DNA from: DASVEE01 sp036399695
Lineage (GTDB): Bacteria; Acidobacteriota; Thermoanaerobaculia; Gp7-AA8
NCBI GenBank assembly: GCA_036399695.1
Contig: DASWMP010000135.1
Coordinates: forward strand, 1 to 24,643
Direction: 5' to 3'
DNA length: 24,643 nt
Position numbers and translations under genes: made by a program. This document shows, one piece after another, positions 1 through 8,096 of this stretch; the first letter of the stretch is position 1; each line of letters begins with the position of its first letter. The notes under the pieces are model-generated. The model was not told the origin of the DNA. It saw nothing but the letters and a program-made list of their open reading frames with translations, and searched no databases.

Positions 1-36
1 GCGTGCCCGCGGGTGCCCGATATTCGGCGGAATCTG

Positions 37-66
37 AATGTGGGACAGACACTCCTGTCTGTCCGC
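37..66. repeat. Dispersed palindromic repeat, copy 1
   Basis: The perfect hairpin GGACAGAC-ACTCCT-GTCTGTCC occupies 43-64 and is preceded by GAATGTG. Related copies lie at 11518-11539 (degenerate), 16109-16138 (inverted) and 16149-16177. The rest of the first 217 nt holds only this element and the repeat at 143-191; I see no gene there. Confidence 0.8.
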
Positions 67-142
67 GCCCGCAGGCGCCGGTTCATCGACGGCAGAACCA
101 AGGGAGTAGATCGGGGCGCACCGTTTTGAGACACCCTCCGAA

Positions 143-191
143 CGCCACCGCTCTGCTACACGTGTAAAAGAGCGGTGGCGTTCGCCACCGC
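143..191 (+). repeat. REP-like double-hairpin repeat, left copy
   Basis: Arm CGCCACCGCTCT (143-154) pairs with AGAGCGGTGGCG (169-180) across a 14-nt loop. After TT, a second CGCCACCGC (183-191) can pair with the same central arm, so two mutually exclusive hairpins are possible. Positions 148-194 match the reverse complement of 24597-24643 at 44 of 47 bases. It lies 27 nt beyond the stop of the last gene of the glycan operon, so it could also act as that operon's 3' end structure. Confidence 0.8.
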
Positions 192-217
192 ACCCCGAGA
201 TATGGCTTCGGTGCTGG

Positions 218-907
218 TCAGGGCTTGACGCAGATGCGTCCCGTGTAGTCGATGCGGTGCAACAGCGGGCGGGGGCGCAGCGTGGAGAAAAACTCATCCG
301 TCGCTTTCCGCGCGCCGCGCCAGTAGCCGTAGTCGTCGATGATCAGCACGCCGCCCCTGACGAGGCGGGGGTAGAGCTGCTCGAGCTCCTGGCGGGTCGA
401 GGCATACCAGTCGGTGTCGAGCCGCAGCAGCGCAATGCTGGCCGGCGCCGTTTCGGGCAGCGTCGTGGCCACGTCTCCTTCGACGAAGCGGAAGCGCTCG
501 AACGGATAGCCGGTGCGGCGGAGGTTGCGCTCGACGCCTGTGCGCGGAGCGATGCCCCAGAACGGATCGTCCGGCGTGCGGGGATGCTCGCGCAGGATGT
601 CGGACGCGGCGCGGCCGCTCATCGTCTGCACGTCGTCGGCACTGGGGGCGGTCATGCCGCCGAAGGTGTCGTAGAGCCAGACGTCGCGGCTGGTGTCGCC
701 GTGGCGCAGCAGCGTCAGCGCCATCAGCATCACCGAGCCGCCGCGCCAGACGCCGCATTCGACGAAGTCGCCCGCGAGACCGTTCTCGACGACATGACGC
801 GTCGCCGACCAGAGCGCGTACATCCGCTCGAGCGACGTCATGGTCTGCTCGCGACAGAGCTCGTACAGCTCGAGGAATTCCGGCTCGAGGTCGAACTGAT
901 GGCTCAT
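218..907 (-). CDS. TylF/MycF-family SAM-dependent O-methyltransferase
   Basis: Predicted 229-aa cytosolic methyltransferase of the macrocin O-methyltransferase (TylF) family, which methylates sugar hydroxyls in a metal-dependent way. Visible motifs are the SAM-binding ECGVWRGGS (50-58), the acidic residue in YDTFGGM (79-85), LDTD (163-166) and DDYG (191-194); the last two match the family's metal-binding and catalytic aspartates. The ATG at 907 was chosen because it overlaps the upstream stop as ATGA. An in-frame ATG 33 nt further upstream lies inside the previous gene and adds only a basic tail. It is the last gene of the minus-strand glycan operon, so a sugar of the exported polysaccharide is the likely substrate. 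The family call is secure; the substrate is inferred. Confidence 0.88.
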   Translation of the reverse strand: MSHQFDLEPEFLELYELCREQTMTSLERMYALWSATRHVVENGLAGDFVECGVWRGGSVMLMALTLLRHGDTSRDVWLYDTFGGMTAPSADDVQTMSGRAASDILREHPRTPDDPFWGIAPRTGVERNLRRTGYPFERFRFVEGDVATTLPETAPASIALLRLDTDWYASTRQELEQLYPRLVRGGVLIIDDYGYWRGARKATDEFFSTLRPRPLLHRIDYTGRICVKP

Positions 908-1518
908 GCGATGCGGCGGAGATAGCCGTCGACGTTCCACGTCACGTTGTGGCCGAAGTAGTCGCAGAGCGAGCGGTCGATCTCGTAGCGTCCGCCGGCA
1001 CGCGCCAGAAAATCGTGGATGGCGCGGAGCGGTCCGCCGCCGTACGCGTCGCCCGCGCGCATGGCCGTGAGGATGCCGTCCTCGACGACGATGTATTCGC
1101 CGGGCCGGAGCCAGCGGTCGAAGAAGTCGAGGACGGCCGTCGTCGTCGCGGCGAGGTGGCTCGAATCCTCGATCACGAGCAGCGGGCGCGCCAGCGACTC
1201 CATGAGCTCGGGCGTCAGCACGTCTCCCAGCCGGTGGGCGTCGCCGCGCAGGAACTCGACCGACGGATGCGCAACGCCCGCGGGCGGCTCCAGATCGATC
1301 GAGAGGACGCGCATGCCGGGCCGCTGGTCGGCGAACCAGAGTGCGCTGCCGCCGGCGTTCGTACCGACCTCGATGAGCGTCCCTGGCTGCAGCCGCTCGA
1401 GCAGCAGCGGGTAGAGCGCGAGATCGAACGGATTCTTCAGCGTCGGGATGCCACGGTAGCGATACGCCATCGTGCCCTGCTGGATCTTCATCAGCAGCTC
1501 GTACGGGATGTCGGTCAT
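904..1518 (-). CDS. CmcI-like methyltransferase (cephalosporin hydroxylase family)
   Basis: 204-aa protein resembling the CmcI/rhamnosyl O-methyltransferase family. It has the Rossmann motif IEVGTNAGGSALWFADQ (49-65), an aspartate after beta-2 (SIDLEPP, 73-79), EDSSH (117-121) and VVEDG (144-148), the acidic cluster that binds metal in CmcI. The C-terminus NVTWNVDGYLRR follows the family's usual ending. Family members often modify sugars in polysaccharide clusters despite the hydroxylase name. The gene overlaps its neighbours as ATGA at both ends, so it is translated as part of the operon. I infer a sugar methyltransferase; hydroxylation is less likely. No signal peptide or membrane segment is seen. 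Confidence 0.85.
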   Translation of the reverse strand: MTDIPYELLMKIQQGTMAYRYRGIPTLKNPFDLALYPLLLERLQPGTLIEVGTNAGGSALWFADQRPGMRVLSIDLEPPAGVAHPSVEFLRGDAHRLGDVLTPELMESLARPLLVIEDSSHLAATTTAVLDFFDRWLRPGEYIVVEDGILTAMRAGDAYGGGPLRAIHDFLARAGGRYEIDRSLCDYFGHNVTWNVDGYLRRIA

Positions 1519-2954
1519 GCGGGCATGATCTCGAGGAGATGCTTCTTCGCCGAGACGAGGAGGTCGCGCTTCCTGCCTTCGAAGCGGGCCGCGGCGCGAT
1601 CCATCAGCGCCGAGCGCTCCTCGACCGAGAGGCTCTCGACGCTGTGGCGGCGCAGCACGGACGGCGGAATCGGTTTCGTGTTCAGGAAGAGCACGGAGTT
1701 CTGCTCGGTGTCGCAGACGTACTCGAAGTAATCGGCGTACAGCTCCATCGTCACGTGCAGCCAGCCCACCCAGTGGTGGTAGAGGTAGTCCTGCTGGATG
1801 ACGTACGAGCGGCCGGGGATGAGGTGGGGGAAGAACTGCCAGGTGACCGAGTCGCAGACGGTCCAGTGCTTGGCCACGTCGATGAAGAGGAGCTCGATCG
1901 GGCCGCCGGTCCAGGGATGCGTGGTGATGTCGCCGGCGTGCACCTCCACGAGATCGGCGTATGGGGCGATGTTGCGCTCGAACTGTTCACGGAAGCTCGT
2001 GCCGGCCGCCACGTCTTTCGGAAAGTAGACGCCGCGCGTCCAGTCTTCGACCTCGAAGCGGTCGTACGAGTGGATCGGTTTTTCGCTCCTCTTCTCCTTC
2101 CATCGTGCGTTGCGCCGCACGCCTTCCGCGAGAGCCACGGTCGAGCCGCCGAGGAACGAGCCCGCGTCGACGATGGCGCCGGAGCCGTCGTAGACCTCCC
2201 TCGCCAGATGGTTCAGGAGCCGCAGCTCCGCGGGCAGCAGCATGGTCGGCACTTTCGTGCAGGCGGCCGGCAGCGGCTGATTGCGCCACTTCGTGCCGAT
2301 GGTGGTGCGTTCGTTCGAATGCGGCACGCGGAACACCGCCTGCACCGTGTTGGCGTTCTTCAGCACCTTCGGTTCCGTGCGGCTGCGGAAGCGGCTCAGC
2401 GTGTACGCGGCGAGCCACGCCACGGCCTTGCGCAGCCGCCCGCCTTTCTCGCGCGCGTACTCCCAGATGATCCAGCCGAGCGTCTGCCCGATGGAGTGCA
2501 CCGGCAGCAGCTCGAGGAGCTCCAGCCCGGCGTTCTGGCCGAGCTGCGCGAGGCCGTCGGGGGTGTAGCGGCGGTAGTCGCCGGGGGAGGGGTGATACGG
2601 CTGGAGGAACGGGACGGTGACGACGAGATAGCCGCCCTTACGCACGACGCGCGCGAGCTCCGCGATGCCGCGCTCGGCGTCGACGACGTGCTCGAGGACG
2701 GCGTTGCAGAGTGCGGAGTCGAAGCTGCCGTCCTCGAAGGGCATGGCTTCGATCGGCCCGAGGATCACGTCCGGCTCCGAGGAGGCGATGTCGTAGCGCG
2801 TCAGCTCCGTCATGCCGTGTGTGCGCAGGAAGGCCGTAATGTCGCGCGTACCGCAGCCGGCGTTGAGCATGCGGCCGGTGAGATAGTGCGCGACCGGCTG
2901 CAGTTCCTGTTCGAGCGATTGAAAGTGAATCGGACTGGCGAGCGAAAGCCTCAC
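1515..2954 (-). CDS. Double SAM methyltransferase (type 11 plus class I domain)
   Basis: 479-aa protein with two methyltransferase domains in one frame. Domain 1 (about 25-210) is a type 11 fold with LNAGCGTRD (30-38), MPFEDGSFDSALCNAVLEH (71-89, the motif before beta-4) and RVVRKGGYLVVTVP (102-115). Domain 2 (about 238-430) has IVDAGSFLGGSTVALAEG (261-278), a metal-type acidic site IELLFIDVAKHW (353-364) and a QQDYLYHHW stretch (387-395). The linker includes a Met at 238 that could once have been a separate start. The start is GTG 2954, overlapping the GT4 stop as GTGA, with a GGGAGGGG ribosome site about 8 nt upstream. The reading frame stays open further upstream, but that part is antisense-like and basic, and was excluded. 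Substrates are unknown; glycan methylation is inferred from context. Confidence 0.85.
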   Translation of the reverse strand: MRLSLASPIHFQSLEQELQPVAHYLTGRMLNAGCGTRDITAFLRTHGMTELTRYDIASSEPDVILGPIEAMPFEDGSFDSALCNAVLEHVVDAERGIAELARVVRKGGYLVVTVPFLQPYHPSPGDYRRYTPDGLAQLGQNAGLELLELLPVHSIGQTLGWIIWEYAREKGGRLRKAVAWLAAYTLSRFRSRTEPKVLKNANTVQAVFRVPHSNERTTIGTKWRNQPLPAACTKVPTMLLPAELRLLNHLAREVYDGSGAIVDAGSFLGGSTVALAEGVRRNARWKEKRSEKPIHSYDRFEVEDWTRGVYFPKDVAAGTSFREQFERNIAPYADLVEVHAGDITTHPWTGGPIELLFIDVAKHWTVCDSVTWQFFPHLIPGRSYVIQQDYLYHHWVGWLHVTMELYADYFEYVCDTEQNSVLFLNTKPIPPSVLRRHSVESLSVEERSALMDRAAARFEGRKRDLLVSAKKHLLEIMPA

Positions 2955-4048
2955 GCCGATTTCCCCTCCCTCACGAATGTGTGCAGGCGGTGGATCCCGC
3001 CGTCGGGTGAAGAGGCGGCGGCGGCGCGGGCGCGGGCACGCCGGCCGAGGTCCCGTCGGCGGGCGGGGTCGCTCGCCAGCGCGATCACCGCTTCGCGGAT
3101 GGCGGCGGTGTTGCCGGGTGTCACCACGATGCCGGCGTCGCCGACCAGCCGGCCGTTTCCGCCGACGTCCGTGACGATGCAGGGCAGGCCGCACAGCATG
3201 GCCTCGGTCAGTGCGAGCGAGAGCCCTTCGCCGAAGGCCGAAGCGAGCAGGAAGATGTCGGCGGCGCTCAGCACGCGTACGACGTCGTCCCGCCACCCGA
3301 GGCGGATCAAGCCCGGCTGCGGTGGCAGCGACCCGGTCTCGTGACCGACTGCCACCGTGACGACGCCATGAAGGTCACGGACGGCCTCGCAGACCGTCGG
3401 CCAGTCTTTCTGCGGGTCGACGCGTGCGATCACCGCGATGACCACGTCGTCGGGCGCGACGCCGAGCTCCTCGCGCATCGCATCGCGTTGCCCCTCGTCG
3501 CTGCGGAAGACGTCCGCGTCGACCGAGTTCGAGATGACCATGGTGCGCGGCTCGCGAAAACCGAGGCCGTGGTGATAGTCGCGGACCTCCTCGCCGTTGA
3601 ACGCCATCCCGTCGATGCGTGAGGAGAGGAGGGCGTTGAGGCGAAGCACGGCCCGGAAGCGCCACTTGATTTTCTGCGTGCCGTAATCGGTGCCGAACGC
3701 GCCCCAGAACACCCGCGCGCGGCTGCGGGCGAGCAAGCGCGCGACGACGATCATCAGGTTCGAAAAGTAGTCCCAGCCGTGCAGGATCTCCGGGCGGTGC
3801 GCGCGGATCAGGCGGGTCAGACGGAGGACGCCGGGCAGCGCGTGGTGGTAGCGGGACATGCCGAGATCCACGACCTTGACGCCTGCCTCTTCGAGCACAC
3901 CGCGGAAGACGCCGCCGGGGCGCAGCGTCACGACGCGGACCCGGCCGGGTGCGTGCTGCTGCAGGATGATGTTGGTCAGCAGGCGCTCCGCTCCCCCGCC
4001 GCCGAGGGAGTAGGTGATGTACATCGTGGGGGGAACGTCAGGGGGCAT
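2951..4048 (-). CDS. GT4-family glycosyltransferase
   Basis: 365-aa GT-B fold glycosyltransferase of family GT4. The N-terminal glycine-rich loop LGGGGAERLL (15-24) binds acceptor or phosphate. The C-terminal donor-binding domain has IARVDPQKDW (207-216) and the EX7E motif FGEGLSLALTEAM (272-284, E274 and E282), followed by VTDVGGNGRLVGD (292-304). It probably adds a sugar from a nucleotide donor to the lipid-linked glycan on the cytosolic face of the membrane. The start is uncertain: ATG 4048 lies 14 nt after the Wzt stop, and ATG 4024 (beginning MYITYSLGG) is equally possible. Neither has a clear ribosome site. The open frame upstream of 4048 is a shadow of wzt. The family is secure; sugar and linkage are unknown. 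Confidence 0.9.
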   Translation of the reverse strand: MPPDVPPTMYITYSLGGGGAERLLTNIILQQHAPGRVRVVTLRPGGVFRGVLEEAGVKVVDLGMSRYHHALPGVLRLTRLIRAHRPEILHGWDYFSNLMIVVARLLARSRARVFWGAFGTDYGTQKIKWRFRAVLRLNALLSSRIDGMAFNGEEVRDYHHGLGFREPRTMVISNSVDADVFRSDEGQRDAMREELGVAPDDVVIAVIARVDPQKDWPTVCEAVRDLHGVVTVAVGHETGSLPPQPGLIRLGWRDDVVRVLSAADIFLLASAFGEGLSLALTEAMLCGLPCIVTDVGGNGRLVGDAGIVVTPGNTAAIREAVIALASDPARRRDLGRRARARAAAASSPDGGIHRLHTFVREGKSA

Positions 4049-4062
4049 ACCGGGCGCGCTGA

Positions 4063-5268
4063 TTATGGCATGTGCCGGATGACCGCCGTCACATCCGCGA
4101 GCCCGATGTAGTGGCGTGGCACCGAGAGGGTGAGGTGCAGGACGTTGACGCGCGCGTCGAGGACGTTGACGGCGCCATGCGCGACCTCGAAGCAGGAGAC
4201 GTCCACGAACACGTCGCTGGCGCCGACGGCGAGGCGGAACAGCACCTCCACGCGCCGCCGCTCGCCCGCAACGGCCGGCACCGGCACGACGCCGAGCATC
4301 AGGGTCGACGTCAGGTAGATGCGCGTGCCTTCGGTCGTCGAGCAGGAGAAGCCAAAGTGCGGCGCCTCGACGTCGCGCGTGAACTCGACGTCCAGCACGA
4401 GCCGGGCCTCGTCGCCCGCTCTGTAGGCGGAGGTCTCCTGCCCGTCGCGGTAGGCGACGACGTGCGAGATCACGGCGCCGCCGAGGCCATAACGAAACTC
4501 GGCGCCGCCGGCGCTCCCGCCGGGCTGCACCGGCGCGTTGAAGAAGAGCTGGTAGTAGCGGTCGACGCCCCGCGCCGGATCGCCGTCGAAGACGATCTGG
4601 CCATGGTCGAGCACGAGCACGCGGTCGCAGATGGCCGTCAGCCCCTGCAGGACGTGGGTCACGAGGAGGATGGTCGTGCCGCGCGCGCGCAACTCGGCGA
4701 GGCGCCGGTAACACTTCTGCTGGAACCGCGCATCGCCGACCATCATGACCTCGTCGATGAGCATGATGTCCGGCTCCTCGGCGGCGGCACAGGCGAAGGC
4801 GAGCCGCAGGAACATGCCGGAGGAGTACGTGCGCACCGGACGGTCGAAGAAGTCGCCCAGCTCGGCGAACTGTTCGACGGCCCGCTCCCGCGCTTCCGGA
4901 TCCTCGGTGTCGCGCGAGATCAGCCGGTGGTAGAAGCGGGCGTTCTCGCGGCCGGTGAGATCGGGGAGGAAGCTCCCGCCGAGGTCGAGCAGCGCGGTGA
5001 CGCGCCCGTTCACGACGACGCGCCCGGAGGACGGCTCCAGCAGGCCAGCGACGAGATGCAGCACCGTCGATTTCCCGACGCCGTTCGCGCCGATGATGGC
5101 CACGCTCTCGCCACGGGCCACCGAGAAGCTGACGTCCTGCAGGACCGGCACCGGCACGTGGCGCCGCCGCCCGAACGGCCAGAAGATCTCGGCCAGCCGG
5201 TGCAGCGGGGAGCCGAAATGCCGGAAGCTCTTCTGCACCTGCTCGAACTGCAGTGCGACCTCGGTCAC
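4063..5268 (-). CDS. wzt: Wzt-type polysaccharide ABC transporter ATPase
   Basis: 401-aa ATP-binding subunit of an O-antigen/polysaccharide exporter. The nucleotide-binding domain has Walker A GANGVGKST (60-68), signature YSSGM (148-152), Walker B IMLIDE (168-173) and H-loop H205. The length and the beta-rich region at about 255-385 match the C-terminal Wzt domain, which in known systems binds the finished glycan, often through a modified non-reducing end. It pairs with the permease at 8087-8896. The start is GTG 5268, overlapping the previous stop as GTGA; earlier codons lie inside that gene. The expected C-terminal specificity for a methyl-type cap fits the five methyltransferase domains in the same operon, but this is inference. 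Confidence 0.92.
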   Translation of the reverse strand: MTEVALQFEQVQKSFRHFGSPLHRLAEIFWPFGRRRHVPVPVLQDVSFSVARGESVAIIGANGVGKSTVLHLVAGLLEPSSGRVVVNGRVTALLDLGGSFLPDLTGRENARFYHRLISRDTEDPEARERAVEQFAELGDFFDRPVRTYSSGMFLRLAFACAAAEEPDIMLIDEVMMVGDARFQQKCYRRLAELRARGTTILLVTHVLQGLTAICDRVLVLDHGQIVFDGDPARGVDRYYQLFFNAPVQPGGSAGGAEFRYGLGGAVISHVVAYRDGQETSAYRAGDEARLVLDVEFTRDVEAPHFGFSCSTTEGTRIYLTSTLMLGVVPVPAVAGERRRVEVLFRLAVGASDVFVDVSCFEVAHGAVNVLDARVNVLHLTLSVPRHYIGLADVTAVIRHMP

Positions 5269-8096
5269 CGCCGCATCCACCCAAGCATGCGCCTGCGCCC
5301 CCACGATGCCGCACGGACGGCGAAGCCGAAGCCGGAGTCGATCGCCACGAGCGCGAGCCGGCGCATCCCTCCGGCGGGCGGCCGCCGCGCTGCGGCCTGA
5401 TAGCCGGCGGCGAGCATGTAGTAGCGATCGTTGGCCGAAGCCTCGCCGTAGGAGGCGATTCGTTCGGGCAGCCCGCTCCGGAGCTCGATGGCCGTCGACT
5501 CCCGCCGCTCCACGACCGGCTCGGGATACGGCCAGATCCGCTCGCTGCGCGTGACGCAGAAATCAGCCAGGCCGAGGAAGGGGGATTCGAGCGCCAGGGT
5601 GCGGCCGTCCATCGCGTGGCGCAGAGTCTCGCCGCGGACGACCAGCGCGCCGCCGGCGGTGAGGCCGTCGAGGAGGCTGATCGGGACGCTGCCGCCCAGC
5701 GGTGGAATCACGCGCGTGCCGAAGCTGCCGGTGACCCGTCCGGCCGGCACGAGCCCGTCGACCGGCGTGCGGCCGAGTGCCTCGAGGAGGGTGGTGAACG
5801 GCTCCGGCATGACGGCCACGCCGGAATGGATCAGCAGCACGGCGTCCTCGCGCACGGCGGCGAGTTGCGCGGCGATCTGGTCGACGTCGGCGGTGAGGAG
5901 GTCGACGTTTTCGTACGGCAGCGTCTCACCGCCTCGGTTGAGGATGATGATGCGCTGAATGCGCGGGCAGGCCCAGATCGCCTCGAGCGTCGGCCCGAGC
6001 GGCGCTCCGGCCGGATGGTCGACGATCGCCGCGACCGTGGTGACGGGACGCGCAAGCGGCGCCGCGTCGGCGGCACGCGGCAGGAGCTCCTGCCAGTGCG
6101 CGTGCATCTCCGTCCAGCTCCGGGCCGTTTCCTCCGGCTGGATCGCCGGCCCGGCGATCCAGCCGCCATGCTCGAGCGCCTGCTGCAGCGCCGCGCGCAG
6201 CGCGTCTGTCGTGTAGTCGAAGAGCACGTGCTCGGCGTCCGCCTGCGCCACCAGCTCCGGAATGCCGCCCGTGCGCGCGGCGAGGAACGGGATGCCGGCG
6301 GCAAGCGCTTCGTAGACGGTGCAGGGGGAGTTGTCGAACGGCGAGGGCATGACGGCCAGCTTGTCGCCGCCGCTCAGGTATCGCAGCGCCTCGGGTTGTC
6401 CGAGGTCGGTGAGCGTGCGCACTGGGAAGCGCCAGGTGGCGGCGCGCCTGGCGATGTAGTCGAGACTCGGCATCCCGGCGCAGCGCTCCGGCTTGCCGAG
6501 AAACGTGACGGTGACGCCGCGTTGCGCGAGGTCATCGGCCATCTGGTGCACCGCATTGCAGAAGAGGCGCAGGCCTTTGCGTTCTTCGAGACGTCCGAAG
6601 AAGACGAGCTCCTTCGGTGGCGCGGTCCGGCCGCGCACAACCGCGGAGCCGGGCGGCGACGGCAACACGTACTGCTGAATGTACGTCTGCCGCGGGAGCT
6701 CGAAGCCGCGCTCGGCGGCCCAGTCGAGCAGGTAACGGCTGGGACTCCAGAGCAGGTCGGCGCAGGCGAGGCTCAGCCGCTCCGCGTAGTCGAACGCCGC
6801 GCAGACGCGGTCCGCCGGCAGCACGTGGTTGAGGTCGAAGACCCACCGCGAAGGGCTGTGCAGCGCCACGGCGAGCAGCGAGTCGCCAAAGGCGATGCCG
6901 AGCGCTTTCGCGGCGAGGCAGAGGCTGCCCTCGCCGCAACAGTCGTTGAAGTGGACCACGTCGAAGCGGCGCTCGCGCAGCCGCTGGTAGACCAGCCATG
7001 GCGTGACGAAGCCGAGTTGCTTGAGCATCCCGTCCATCGCCTTCGTCTCGTCGACGGTGATGGCGATGAGCTCGATGCCGCGCGCCGCATAGTGCCTGAC
7101 CCACGGCTCCATCCGCACTTCCGGCGACGAGATGGCGCCGGTGTACAGCACCGTCACCGGGAAGCCGTCGTCGGCGAGACGCTCCGCCAGACCGGTCATC
7201 GACGTGCCGACGCCGCCGTTCTTGAAGGGGCCGACCAGCTCGCTCGTGACGATGCAGGTGGAGGGGCGGGAGACGGGTCCTTCGTAGACGCGCTCGCGCA
7301 GCATGCGGTACGGCGGCCGTGACGGAAACTGCACGTCGACGCCGGAGATCGGCAGCCCCGCCAGGTGCGGCGGCAACTGCCAGGCGACGTCCGGGTCCGG
7401 CACGTGCGCGACCGGCTTGACGTTGCCGCGCCAGGCGAAGCCCATGATCTGCGCCGTCTGGTAGACGACGACGTTGAATCCCTTCTCTTTGAGGAAACGG
7501 AGCGGCGCCGCCACCGCCGGCGCGGCGAGGTCGTGAAACACGAACGCGCAGTCTTCGGTGGCATACGCGAGCGCGGCAGCCGTGTCGCGCAGCGGCGCCG
7601 GCGCTTCGTGGTCGCCGTCGATGAAGAAGAGGCTCCAGCGCTGCTTCAGCTCGGCGATGGTCTCCGGGCTGCGCCCGCGGGCGAGGGTCACCCGGTCGGC
7701 GATGCCGCAGCAGCGCAGCGACGCTTCGACGGACGCGCGGATCTCCGGGTCGTCGTGCGCCGGATCGACGACGTCGAGCAGCACGCCCGCCATGGCCAGA
7801 TGGCACGTCGACCATCCGAGCCAGCTCCCGACCTCCAGCGCGCGCTTTCCGGCGAACTGCAGGGCCAGGTTGTGCAGGAGCACCGCTTCGTCACGGCTGA
7901 GGAAGCCCATGAGCGGGTAACGCTCGTCGACATACCAGCGGTGCGGTACGTCGCGGCGAAGGTACTTCCACGGATGGTGCAGCGGATCGCCCGGCCGCAT
8001 GTGCGGAAAACAGTCGTCCGGCCGCACCACGCTCAAGCCCGGCGAGATGTAGTCGTAGAGTGACCAGGTCGGCTGATCGGTCGTGGTCAGAGGCAT
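5265..8096 (-). CDS. Methyltransferase / GT4 / GT2-like three-domain glycan enzyme
   Basis: 943-aa cytosolic protein with three apparent domains. (1) A class I SAM methyltransferase, about 60-225, with ALEVGSWLGWSTCHLA (86-101), VDPAHDD (110-116) and LFFIDGDHEAP (156-166). (2) A GT-B glycosyltransferase of GT4 type, about 280-675, with the N-terminal loop GPFKNGGVGTSM (289-300), VFFGRLEERKGL (498-509) and a donor site SPFDNSPCTVYEALAAG (585-601), where the first acidic residue of the EX7E motif looks replaced. (3) A GT-A/GT2-like region, about 685-865, with VLLIHSGVAVMPEPF (753-767) where a DXD motif would be expected, so it may be degenerate. The ATG overlaps the permease stop by 10 nt. The enzyme probably extends or caps and methylates the exported glycan; the order of reactions is unknown. 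Confidence 0.8.
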   Translation of the reverse strand: MPLTTTDQPTWSLYDYISPGLSVVRPDDCFPHMRPGDPLHHPWKYLRRDVPHRWYVDERYPLMGFLSRDEAVLLHNLALQFAGKRALEVGSWLGWSTCHLAMAGVLLDVVDPAHDDPEIRASVEASLRCCGIADRVTLARGRSPETIAELKQRWSLFFIDGDHEAPAPLRDTAAALAYATEDCAFVFHDLAAPAVAAPLRFLKEKGFNVVVYQTAQIMGFAWRGNVKPVAHVPDPDVAWQLPPHLAGLPISGVDVQFPSRPPYRMLRERVYEGPVSRPSTCIVTSELVGPFKNGGVGTSMTGLAERLADDGFPVTVLYTGAISSPEVRMEPWVRHYAARGIELIAITVDETKAMDGMLKQLGFVTPWLVYQRLRERRFDVVHFNDCCGEGSLCLAAKALGIAFGDSLLAVALHSPSRWVFDLNHVLPADRVCAAFDYAERLSLACADLLWSPSRYLLDWAAERGFELPRQTYIQQYVLPSPPGSAVVRGRTAPPKELVFFGRLEERKGLRLFCNAVHQMADDLAQRGVTVTFLGKPERCAGMPSLDYIARRAATWRFPVRTLTDLGQPEALRYLSGGDKLAVMPSPFDNSPCTVYEALAAGIPFLAARTGGIPELVAQADAEHVLFDYTTDALRAALQQALEHGGWIAGPAIQPEETARSWTEMHAHWQELLPRAADAAPLARPVTTVAAIVDHPAGAPLGPTLEAIWACPRIQRIIILNRGGETLPYENVDLLTADVDQIAAQLAAVREDAVLLIHSGVAVMPEPFTTLLEALGRTPVDGLVPAGRVTGSFGTRVIPPLGGSVPISLLDGLTAGGALVVRGETLRHAMDGRTLALESPFLGLADFCVTRSERIWPYPEPVVERRESTAIELRSGLPERIASYGEASANDRYYMLAAGYQAAARRPPAGGMRRLALVAIDSGFGFAVRAASWGRRRMLGWMRR

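Noticed and set aside
2955..3296. N-terminal extension of the double methyltransferase
   Set aside because: The frame is open but overlaps the GT4 coding sequence, is almost all Arg/Pro/Gly, and a GTG with a good ribosome site and GTGA overlap exists at 2954.
5253..7322. A 689-codon plus-strand frame opposite the MT/GT fusion, and similar ones at 1539-3344 and 4072-5400
   Set aside because: They are antisense to genes with strong motifs and show no recognisable domain or ribosome site.
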